A model generated the notes under the pieces. It was not told where the DNA came from. It made no database searches and worked only from the letters and a program-made list of their open reading frames with translations. From positions 1 through 29,055 of IMG/VR virus record IMGVR_UViG_3300044797_000164: a stretch of DNA of 29,055 bases. One strand, written 5' to 3'. Shown here piece after piece: positions 1 through 5,772 of this stretch (positions within the stretch are counted from its first letter, which is position 1; the number at the start of each line of letters is the position of its first letter). The position numbers were made by a program, and so were the translations under genes. The stretch is from a virus.

Positions 1-272
1 TGCGCCACCACCACAGCCGGGAAAGCGGGAACGCCATAGGCCGTAAGATTGCTTGAGCCGCCAGAAAGCACGTTGAACGTGTTTGTGCCGGTAAAGTTAT
101 TATTCCCCGCCAAGCTCGCCCCGCCGAGGGCGGTGAGGGCACCCGCAGCCGTGGAAATGCTCGCGGGCTGGGTCGTGAACCAGTTGTATTGAATCGCGCC
201 TGCGCCGATGAGGAATGCCGCCAGCAACGGGAGAGCCAGGTAAGCCAGGGCTTTTTTAAGTTTGTCGTTCAT
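1..272 (-). CDS. Fibre-like virion protein, N-terminal part (runs off left edge)
   Basis: Ninety codons are visible from the ATG at 270-272, and the frame stays open to base 1. The product starts with a short basic stretch (MNDKLKK) and a hydrophobic segment (about residues 8-27) that could be a signal anchor. A Gly/Ala/Thr/Asn-rich region follows, with the run NNNFTGTNTFNV. Runs of the type GNNTFTGTNTF are common in phage fibre and appendage proteins, so a fibre or appendage role is inferred. It starts 4 bases after the stop of the 127-residue gene at 277-660 and is probably co-transcribed with it. No clear ribosome-binding site is seen. The function cannot be fixed because most of the gene lies outside the window. 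Confidence 0.6.
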   Translation of the reverse strand, partial: MNDKLKKALAYLALPLLAAFLIGAGAIQYNWFTTQPASISTAAGALTALGGASLAGNNNFTGTNTFNVLSGGSSNLTAYGVPAFPAVVVA

Positions 273-276
273 AAGA

Positions 277-660
277 TCAGTTCCCGATCCATTCAACCCA
301 GCCTGCCGTGCCCGTGGTGGTCGTGTACCAAGCGTTCGGTTGCGCCGGGTTGGTGGTGTCAAAGTAGATGGCCGGGGCCGTGGTGGCGTTCACCGCGCCG
401 ACCGGGCTTCCGGTGCCGTTGTAAACCTGCGTGCCTCCGCCCGTTCCGCCGTTGAACACCTGCGTCCAAGTCGTCCCGTTGGCCGTCCAGTACATGGTAT
501 CTCCAACAGTGTTAAACGCGAAGCTGTTGGGCAGGGCTACGGTTCCGAGTGATGTCGGATTGCCGGCGACAAGGAGGATTGCGGGGACACCGGGCGTTGG
601 GTAGCTGCCATTAGGCAGGTACGCCTGGTAATTACCGTACATGTCTTTGCCAATGGCCAT
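277..660 (-). CDS. Small Gly/Thr-rich virion-type protein of unknown function
   Basis: A 127-residue protein rich in Gly, Thr, Asn and Trp. The C-terminal half contains a stretch of the type GTGSPVGAVNATTAPAIYFD followed by NAWYTTTTGTAGWVEWIG. This pattern of a turn-rich strand, YFDT, WY and W-x-W-I-G resembles short domains at the ends of phage appendage and Ig-like virion proteins. AAGG lies about 10 bases upstream of the ATG. It is the first gene after the 14-gene operon and is followed by the fibre-like gene, so the pair may be a small appendage unit. No enzymatic motif is seen, and the assignment to the virion is inference from composition and neighbours. Confidence 0.65.
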   Translation of the reverse strand: MAIGKDMYGNYQAYLPNGSYPTPGVPAILLVAGNPTSLGTVALPNSFAFNTVGDTMYWTANGTTWTQVFNGGTGGGTQVYNGTGSPVGAVNATTAPAIYFDTTNPAQPNAWYTTTTGTAGWVEWIGN

Positions 661-712
661 AAATCTGCCTTGCGGCGATTCCGTGGTGGGTCAATGGCAA
701 CGGTCTGTGGCG

Positions 713-741
713 AAGATGTATCGATCGCCGCGTTCTGTCAA
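713..741 (-). promoter_or_regulatory. Possible promoter for the two leftmost genes
   Basis: The gap 661-744 follows the last gene of the long operon. On the minus strand it holds a perfect TTGACA at 736-741 and, 17 bases on, CATCTT at 713-718. The -35 box and the spacing are ideal, but the -10 box matches the consensus at only three of six positions. It would drive the 127-residue gene and the fibre-like gene separately from the operon. Confidence 0.3.
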
Positions 742-744
742 CTG

Positions 745-1101
745 CTAAAACTCAGGCGGGGCTGCGGCAAATTGCTCCTTGGGGGCATCTGGCACTTTGA
801 TACCCATTTTTATGGCGTTATCAATCAGCTTGTTGTGTTCGCGTGCCGACGACAGCACCAGTTTGGCAGCCTGCAAGCGCATGGGGTCCGTGCAATTCTG
901 GCTGTCAATCAGCCCTTTCGCCAGCCGGACAACCGCTCCAAGTTCAGCCCCGATGGCCATGCAGAGGTTTCCCAGCATCTCAGAATCCCCCTTGCTAAAG
1001 GCGTGTTCGTCAATCTTTCGCCCGGAAAGTTCATGGGCTTTCTGCGCCTTGGAAATGGCGGCGGCGATTTCCGGATCGGTCGCAACGCGGCTTTTACTCA
1101 T
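745..1101 (-). CDS. Helical protein of unknown function, last gene of the overlap operon
   Basis: A 118-residue protein predicted to be mostly alpha-helical (Ala, Lys, Glu and Met rich), with no recognised domain. An in-frame ATG at 1111-1113 would add four residues. The ATG at 1099-1101 is preferred because it has a strong ribosome-binding site (GGAGGAAAC directly before it) and makes an ATGA overlap with the upstream stop, as at every other junction of this operon. Residues about 40-95 form an amphipathic helical region with one Cys (MLGNLCMAIG). The C-terminus is Pro/Ala-rich (PDAPKEQFAAAPPEF). Small helical phage proteins can be terminase small subunits or regulators, but nothing specific supports either here. 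Confidence 0.75.
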   Translation of the reverse strand: MSKSRVATDPEIAAAISKAQKAHELSGRKIDEHAFSKGDSEMLGNLCMAIGAELGAVVRLAKGLIDSQNCTDPMRLQAAKLVLSSAREHNKLIDNAIKMGIKVPDAPKEQFAAAPPEF

Positions 1102-1442
1102 GTTTCCTCCCATCCAAATCCGCTTCGATGTTTTTCATGCAATCTCAGCCAGCAATGAGCGTTAACCATTCGAGCCTTGGCATCCATCTGGCACCAGCAG
1201 CCCAGCTTGGGGTCGGCGTGGAATGGGGAGCCGCATGTTCTCAGTGGGCGGAAGAATATGGGGCATTCCCGGCATTTGGCCATCCGTGCCTGCATCTGGT
1301 CGGGGCGGGCCGCTTCCGCGTGCCACGAGTCCCACCATAGCCAGAAGAAGTCCTTGGCGCGCCAAAACACGTTTCCTGGCCCCCAGAGCGGGCTGTAAAG
1401 CGTTCCGGTGGCGACGGCAAGGATGAAGCGAAGGGTGGTCAT
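1098..1442 (-). CDS. Small Cys-rich, probably zinc-binding protein with hydrophobic N-terminus
   Basis: A 114-residue protein. The first ~30 residues are hydrophobic and Trp-rich (RFILAVATGTLYSPLWG, then FFWLWWDSW) and may associate with a membrane. The centre carries a Cys array: CRECPIF, TCG 10 residues later, then GCWC and HCW, six Cys in all. The spacing fits a structural zinc site. It overlaps both neighbours by 4 bases. GAGGAA lies upstream of the start. No function is known. The mix of hydrophobic N-terminus and zinc knuckle, inside an operon of glycan enzymes, would suit a membrane-proximal accessory factor, but that is inference. Confidence 0.7.
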   Translation of the reverse strand: MTTLRFILAVATGTLYSPLWGPGNVFWRAKDFFWLWWDSWHAEAARPDQMQARMAKCRECPIFFRPLRTCGSPFHADPKLGCWCQMDAKARMVNAHCWLRLHEKHRSGFGWEET

Positions 1443-2293
1443 CGCATTGATTCCTCGGACTGCCGGACATATTCAGCCATGCGGCCTTTGAACTGGCCCC
1501 ACATGTGTAGTGCCTGAAATCGCACATCGAAACGCGCGATTCCGAAAGCATAATGCTCCATACTCAGGCACCACGGCTGGCCCTTGTGAAAACGCATTAT
1601 CTTCCCTTCCGAATCAGCGTCAAAGCCGCTCCAAGACATGGCCATGTTGTGATCCCAGCAAGTAATGTTTCCGCCTGGCACGTGCATGAAGCGACACGGA
1701 TCACCAACTATCAAGTCCGGCCTGCTATTACGCCAGTGGCGGAATGCGCTCATGCAGCATTTCGACTCTGACCAGACATGGTTCTTTACCGTCACGGACT
1801 TGTCGTAAACCCCCAGCAACCACCCAGCAAACTCCATGAGCGGCACGCGATGTATAAACGTCGGTGCTTGGGCCGTGCCTTCCGGGTTGCAGGCCGCGTA
1901 ATCGAACTGCCGCCAATACTGGCATTCCTTGGTCACGTCACAGAAAATAAGCACGTCACAATCCACCACACAGACAAACTCCGCGCCGGTGTGATTCATC
2001 CACTCGGCAAGCACAAGCCAGTTCGAGAGGGACGCCCACAGAAACCACTCGTCTTTGATGCCTCGAAATGGCCAGACCTTGGCCAGCGCATCCTTGAGCC
2101 TCGAATACTTCTCCATCGGTTGATAATCGGCAATCCCCTTCCATTCATCCGGTTGTTTGTCGTCGGCCAGAAAGACCACCCGCCCGTCTGGATTCCATTT
2201 AAGCGCGCATCGCAGAGCTATGGGGATGCCCGGCCAGTTGCCGCTGACCGGCGAATGCGACCGGACAAACACGATTGGAATTGGTTCGCTCAC
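1439..2293 (-). CDS. GT-A-type glycosyltransferase-like protein
   Basis: The frame is open far upstream, to 2527, but that extension lies over the acyltransferase gene in another frame. The GTG at 2291-2293 (VSEPIPIVFVRSH) gives a GTGA overlap with the upstream stop, in line with the operon, so a 284-residue product is called. The N-terminus has a beta-strand start (IPIVFVRSHSP) and then VVFLADDKQP. Around residue 115 lies CVVDCDVLIFCD, an Asp-x-Asp element of the kind that binds metal and sugar nucleotide in GT-A enzymes. The C-terminal half has many Trp, Cys and His residues. A glycosyltransferase role is inferred from fold-like pattern and context. Donor and acceptor are unknown. Confidence 0.65.
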   Translation of the reverse strand: MSEPIPIVFVRSHSPVSGNWPGIPIALRCALKWNPDGRVVFLADDKQPDEWKGIADYQPMEKYSRLKDALAKVWPFRGIKDEWFLWASLSNWLVLAEWMNHTGAEFVCVVDCDVLIFCDVTKECQYWRQFDYAACNPEGTAQAPTFIHRVPLMEFAGWLLGVYDKSVTVKNHVWSESKCCMSAFRHWRNSRPDLIVGDPCRFMHVPGGNITCWDHNMAMSWSGFDADSEGKIMRFHKGQPWCLSMEHYAFGIARFDVRFQALHMWGQFKGRMAEYVRQSEESMR

Positions 2294-2871
2294 AGTTTTC
2301 CGATGCGTCTGGCCGGCACGCCCGCCCATATCTCGAACGCTGGCACGTTCTTGGTGACAACCGCCCCAGAGCCGATAAGCGCCCCCTTGCGGATGGTCAC
2401 GCCGGGCAGGATTGTGACCGCCGCGCCGATGCGCGCGCCATCTTCCACCACCGTCTTGAGCCATGCACTCTTTGGGCCTGGTGGAAACTTGTCGTTCGTG
2501 AAGGTGACGCGCGGGCCGATGAAGCAATGCTTGCCGATGGTCACGCCCTCGGGAATAAAAGAGAAAGCCCCAACGCGCGTGCCGTCACCGATTATGACAT
2601 TCGCGCCAATCTCGCAGAATGTGCCGACGTTGACCTTGCGCCCCAACTTTGCGGAGTCGTACACGTTTGAAGGCTCCCAGACCTTGCTGGTCTTGTGCCG
2701 GTTGGCAAGGCGGCTTATCATGCCGCTGAGTTCGCGCGCGCCACCGAAAGCGGCTGGCCTCAGATAAAACGGCACGGGTCCTGGCTGCTTACAAATGCAC
2801 TTCTTCCAGAAGTGGAGACAGACGGCGCATCTCTTGTTGCGCGGCGGGTTGGGTTCACGTTTCGTTTTCAT
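2290..2871 (-). CDS. Left-handed beta-helix (hexapeptide) acyltransferase, WbpD/WlbB-like
   Basis: A 193-residue protein with hexapeptide repeats from about residue 65 to the end (VNVGTFCEIGANVIIGDG, GVTIGKHCFIGP, VTILPGVTIRKGALIGSG). The stretch GPRVTFTNDKFPP matches the FTND-P signature of WbpD/WlbB-type sugar N-acyltransferases, which acetylate an amino sugar nucleotide for O-antigen-like glycans. An extra N-terminal 35 residues hold a small Cys cluster (CAVC, then CIC) that is not part of the usual family and may bind zinc. Start and stop overlap both neighbours by 4 bases. As the only obvious sugar-tailoring acyltransferase in the operon, it probably modifies a donor or product used by the adjacent glycosyltransferases. 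The substrate is not known. Confidence 0.85.
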   Translation of the reverse strand: MKTKREPNPPRNKRCAVCLHFWKKCICKQPGPVPFYLRPAAFGGARELSGMISRLANRHKTSKVWEPSNVYDSAKLGRKVNVGTFCEIGANVIIGDGTRVGAFSFIPEGVTIGKHCFIGPRVTFTNDKFPPGPKSAWLKTVVEDGARIGAAVTILPGVTIRKGALIGSGAVVTKNVPAFEIWAGVPARRIGKL

Positions 2872-3635
2872 GTCGTTTTAACAACTTGGTCCACCATCGC
2901 ACGGTCATCTGACCAAGGCAAAAAATCCTTTAGTCGCGCGGGCCACTTGGTATTGGCCTGCAACCGCCGCCATTGTTCAACCGCCCCGGTATAGCCGTAA
3001 TACTGCTCCTTGAAGGCAACCTGCTTTTCGGTCGCGTAGGCTTGGTGAAGAAAGAGTAATCCACGGTCTTTCGTGTTCCCAAAAGAAAACGGGTTAATGG
3101 GGCCAGCGCCAAACACGGGCGGCTCATGCGACTGAAAGCGCATCCCCGGCACATATCGCCACGCTCGCAGCCATTCGCCCGGATTGTTTCCGTACGCGCC
3201 GATTGTGACCGTTCGCAGATTGGGGCCAACGCGATAGTCGCATTGAAAATACGCGCAATCATGGTCGTTCTGAAACATGCTGGCGATGGTTCCGATCTGG
3301 CTTGCAGTCCAAAGCTCATCCGAATCCACCTGCATGAGCACGCCCGGACGGTCGCAGTATTGGAGCATCGCGTTAAACATTGCCGTCTTGCCGGGCCAGC
3401 GCGGACTTTGTAGAACCTTGACCCTGGGGTGCGATTTGAGGCCGTTCAGATACTCCGTGGTGCCATCGGTTGAAAGCCGGTGCGGAATGGGTTTGCACCA
3501 TCCGGTATCCAGCACGGGGTCGGCCACGCCTTCCGCGATAATCCAGCGCCAAGGGTCTGGCAGCTTCTCAAACTGAGCCAAGTGGTGAGCCAGCCACGGC
3601 ATTCCGTCCAAGACGATTGTGCAGAAGTAAATCAT
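2868..3635 (-). CDS. Glycosyltransferase, GT-A fold (GT2-like)
   Basis: A 255-residue protein beginning MIYFCTIVLDGMPWLAHHLAQF, the usual strand plus first helix of a GT2-like nucleotide-binding half. At about residue 103 VLMQVDSDELW supplies the D-x-D/E metal site, and FGNTKDRGLLFLHQAY lies in the acceptor half. The ATG has an excellent ribosome-binding site (AAAGGAGG about 5 bases upstream) and overlaps the upstream stop by 4 bases. The family of DSDE-containing enzymes starting with a 'CTIVLDGMPWL' type motif is widespread in phage and bacterial surface-glycan loci. Donor and acceptor are not determinable. Working with the adjacent acyltransferase is inferred from coupling. Confidence 0.8.
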   Translation of the reverse strand: MIYFCTIVLDGMPWLAHHLAQFEKLPDPWRWIIAEGVADPVLDTGWCKPIPHRLSTDGTTEYLNGLKSHPRVKVLQSPRWPGKTAMFNAMLQYCDRPGVLMQVDSDELWTASQIGTIASMFQNDHDCAYFQCDYRVGPNLRTVTIGAYGNNPGEWLRAWRYVPGMRFQSHEPPVFGAGPINPFSFGNTKDRGLLFLHQAYATEKQVAFKEQYYGYTGAVEQWRRLQANTKWPARLKDFLPWSDDRAMVDQVVKTT

Positions 3636-3832
3636 TGCGCCTCCTTTACCGGCCTGAACACGCCGATGAAAGGGGTGTCCTCGACCCGCAACCCAATCGT
3701 GGCCTCGACCGGGATAGGCTCGTCCAGCACGTCGGCCATGAACGTGTCGCCCTTTTCCATGACTTCATGCTGGCGGAGCAGCCGCTGACCTGCCGGCGCA
3801 ACGATGCCCTTGCCGTAAGCCAGACTGCTCAT
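3632..3832 (-). CDS. Small protein of unknown function
   Basis: A 66-residue protein with no recognised domain. It reads MSSLAYGKGIVAPAGQRLLR at the start and ends GVFRPVKEAQ. It overlaps both neighbours by 4 bases (ATGA), which is the main evidence that it is real. The downstream gene's ribosome-binding site lies within its last codons. It could be a small partner of the next upstream 85-residue protein. Nothing in the sequence indicates a function. Confidence 0.6.
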   Translation of the reverse strand: MSSLAYGKGIVAPAGQRLLRQHEVMEKGDTFMADVLDEPIPVEATIGLRVEDTPFIGVFRPVKEAQ

Positions 3833-4086
3833 AACGACTTGAGCTTGGCCAGCAACCGGCGCTTGGGGGTTGAATTGGGGGTCGCATACGGCAGATTCAG
3901 ACCGAGATCAACTTCGAGCGTCACCGGCGACACATTCTCGCCTTCCGGCAACGCCTGGCCAATGACAAGCTGCCACAGCGCGTTACGTTCCTCCGGTGCC
4001 CATCCAGCAAACAAGCCGGTGTTGCCTAGAGACCTGCGGCCTTCCGGCCCTTTCTCGACCCTGATGATAAGTTCCGTGGTGGTCAT
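3829..4086 (-). CDS. Small protein of unknown function
   Basis: An 85-residue protein starting MTTTELIIRVEKGPEGRR, with a likely beta-strand start, a Trp-containing central helix (WAPEERNALWQLVIGQALP) and a basic C-terminus (STPKRRLLAKLKSL). The ATG is preceded by AAAGGA and overlaps the upstream methyltransferase stop by 4 bases. No domain is recognised. The beginning ATGACCACC is shared with two other genes of the operon (at 1442 and 4751). Confidence 0.6.
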   Translation of the reverse strand: MTTTELIIRVEKGPEGRRSLGNTGLFAGWAPEERNALWQLVIGQALPEGENVSPVTLEVDLGLNLPYATPNSTPKRRLLAKLKSL

Positions 4087-4751
4087 GTTGTCCTTTCAAA
4101 AACGGCGTACCCGTTACGCAATGTGGGGTTGGTTTTGAGCAGCCGATAGTCCCGGTTATCCAGCAAATAATTGAACGAAGCCATGTTTTTAATGTCTACG
4201 ATGTCGTCCAAGGCGATGATTTTCGCTCCAAAAACAGCCTGCAACTCGGCAAAGCCGGTGAAGGCGCTGCCGTCAATCAGAACCATGTCGAACGCGTGGA
4301 TGTCGCGCGTGAACCGGATGGTCTCAATGACGTGCTGATTCTCGCAAGCCGCGCACGCATTCAAGTCCTGTTTCAGCCATTGCAGAACCTCGTCCAGCGG
4401 GTAGTTGTTCAGGTTGGTGTGTTTTTGTTCGTAAAACTCACGGACTTCGTACGGAGTCAGGTAGTCGCCTGATGCCACGCTTGAGCCGAAACATGGGAAA
4501 ATATTATGCCTGCCAGCATACCTCTGCGCCAGTTTCGCCATTCGCACTTCCGACATCTCAACGCAAAACAACACCTTTTCATGCGGCACCATGCCCATCC
4601 CTTTTACAATCGCCGCCGTTGACCCCTCTCCGGTGCTTGACCCGATTTCGAGAATGGTCTTGATGTCTGGGCGCGCGGCGCACTCGGTCAGGAGCGCCGC
4701 GAACTCGCAGCCATGAATCTCGGGCGGGATGATGGTTTCGAGGGTGGTCAT
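4083..4751 (-). CDS. SAM-dependent class I methyltransferase
   Basis: A 222-residue protein. Motif I for S-adenosylmethionine binding is clear at about residues 33-45 (TILEIGSSTGEGST). It is followed by VLFCVEMSEVRMAKL, the acidic end of strand 2, and by FDMVLIDGSAFTGFAEL at about 155-170, the motif of the Methyltransferase_24/CmcI type. AKIIALDDI follows as the next strand. These enzymes usually methylate small molecules or sugars on oxygen. In this operon, surrounded by glycosyltransferases, methylation of a glycan or an amino sugar is the simplest inference. It is coupled by ATGA overlaps to groES upstream and to a small unknown gene downstream. Confidence 0.8.
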   Translation of the reverse strand: MTTLETIIPPEIHGCEFAALLTECAARPDIKTILEIGSSTGEGSTAAIVKGMGMVPHEKVLFCVEMSEVRMAKLAQRYAGRHNIFPCFGSSVASGDYLTPYEVREFYEQKHTNLNNYPLDEVLQWLKQDLNACAACENQHVIETIRFTRDIHAFDMVLIDGSAFTGFAELQAVFGAKIIALDDIVDIKNMASFNYLLDNRDYRLLKTNPTLRNGYAVFERTT

Positions 4752-5095
4752 ATCTCGCGGCCAAGTATCTCCCCTTGACTGAAAATCTTGTAGGCGACAC
4801 CGTCAATAGTCAAGTCGGTGCCTCCGTGCGACATGAAGTGAACGCGGTCGCCTATTTTAGGAAACCTCCATCGGGCTTCGTCTATGTCTTTTACTGTCGT
4901 TTGATGGCCAAACGCCTTTCCAAGGCGGTTACAGGTCTCGCTGATACTTTCCACGTCAACCGCCACGACGACCCCGGTTGATTTGGGTTTGCGCGTGGTT
5001 TCCGGTGTCAGAATACCCCCGGACGTTGTTTCCTCCTGTTTATCCGGCAGCACGACGATGCGCGCCCCGAACGGCTGGAATTTGATTTTGGTCAT
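4748..5095 (-). CDS. groES: GroES-like co-chaperonin (Cpn10)
   Basis: A 115-residue protein starting at the ATG at 5093-5095, chosen because AAGAAAGGAAAC stands before it and it overlaps the upstream stop by 4 bases. The longer open frame to 5188 lacks these. FQPFGARIVVLPDKQEETTS and GGILTPETTRKPKSTGVVVA match the GroES core and mobile loop. IGDRVHFMSHGGTDLTIDG, then YKIFSQGEILGRE, match the C-terminal half. Usual GroES is about 97 residues, and here about 20 residues are inserted in the middle. The loop has ILT where GroES often has a tripeptide such as IVL. No groEL is present, so it would act with host GroEL. T4 gp31 is the known precedent, used for capsid folding. Confidence 0.88.
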   Translation of the reverse strand: MTKIKFQPFGARIVVLPDKQEETTSGGILTPETTRKPKSTGVVVAVDVESISETCNRLGKAFGHQTTVKDIDEARWRFPKIGDRVHFMSHGGTDLTIDGVAYKIFSQGEILGREI

Positions 5096-5772
5096 GTTTC
5101 CTTTCTTAATTCCCAACGACAATCCGTTGGGCCGTTGTGGTAGTCCATTGGAACGAACACCTTGCCGCGATTGAAACGGGCCGCGCACCCTGAGAACGAC
5201 GACGCGGGATAGGCAAACATCACCGGAGCCGTCGCCAGAATCAGAAAGTCCTCAAGAAAGTCCAGCTTCCAGGGATGCCCGCAATTTCGGTGCGGCGCGT
5301 CATCGGTCACAAGCTCAATGTCAGGATGCCCCGCCGCCTTGGCAGCCTCACGAATGCGCGCTTCCTGCACAATCGGCCAGCCGGTTTTGTTGGTTAGAAA
5401 ATCCCCGCGCCGCATGTGCGCCACGGCCTCGTATCGGTTCGACGGCTTGGCAAACTCAGGCCGGAACGGAAGCCAGCGGCGAAACTGCTCATCCGTGTAT
5501 TGCGGCACAAACGAATACTCCCATGTGTTCAACAGGGCGATGCCGTCCCAGAACTCTTGATCCGGCGCAAGCGGCCATGACAGGCGAAGGTTGGATTCGC
5601 CTTCAATCTTTGGGTCGTTCAGGTAAAACACCTGCTCTCCGGGCCAGTCGGCGGTCTGCAACACGGCGTCGTATTTCTCACAGAACCAGCGGCCCAGCGC
5701 GTACCATTGGAGCATGTTGCCCCATCGCCCGTGGCGTCCTCCGATTTGCGGCAGTTGCAAAATGCGCCTCAT
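5092..5772 (-). CDS. Fucosyltransferase-like (GT11-type) protein
   Basis: A 226-residue protein from the ATG at 5770-5772, which gives the operon's 4-base overlap. An upstream in-frame start would lie inside the neighbouring gene. The N-terminus GGRHGRWGNMLQWYALGRWF parallels the GT11 start, in which a Gly-rich turn is followed by GN-x-x-FQYA-x-A. VAHMRRGDFLTNKTGWP at about residue 133 matches the H-x-RRGD donor-binding motif of alpha-1,2-fucosyltransferases and relatives, and IELVTDDAP and VMFAYPASSFSGCAA match the later motifs. Length is a little below the usual 280-300. Fucose or a related GDP-sugar would be the donor by family. The acceptor is unknown. Confidence 0.75.
   Translation of the reverse strand: MRRILQLPQIGGRHGRWGNMLQWYALGRWFCEKYDAVLQTADWPGEQVFYLNDPKIEGESNLRLSWPLAPDQEFWDGIALLNTWEYSFVPQYTDEQFRRWLPFRPEFAKPSNRYEAVAHMRRGDFLTNKTGWPIVQEARIREAAKAAGHPDIELVTDDAPHRNCGHPWKLDFLEDFLILATAPVMFAYPASSFSGCAARFNRGKVFVPMDYHNGPTDCRWELRKET

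Noticed and set aside
2294-2527. N-terminal extension of the 1439-2293 glycosyltransferase frame to 2527
   Set aside because: The extension is Arg/His-rich, overlaps the acyltransferase hexapeptide region in another frame and would break the 4-base overlap rule. The GTG at 2293 is preferred.
1778-2767. Plus-strand open frames opposite the glycosyltransferase and acyltransferase genes
   Set aside because: The opposite strand encodes clear hexapeptide and D-x-D motifs with coupled starts. The plus frames have none.
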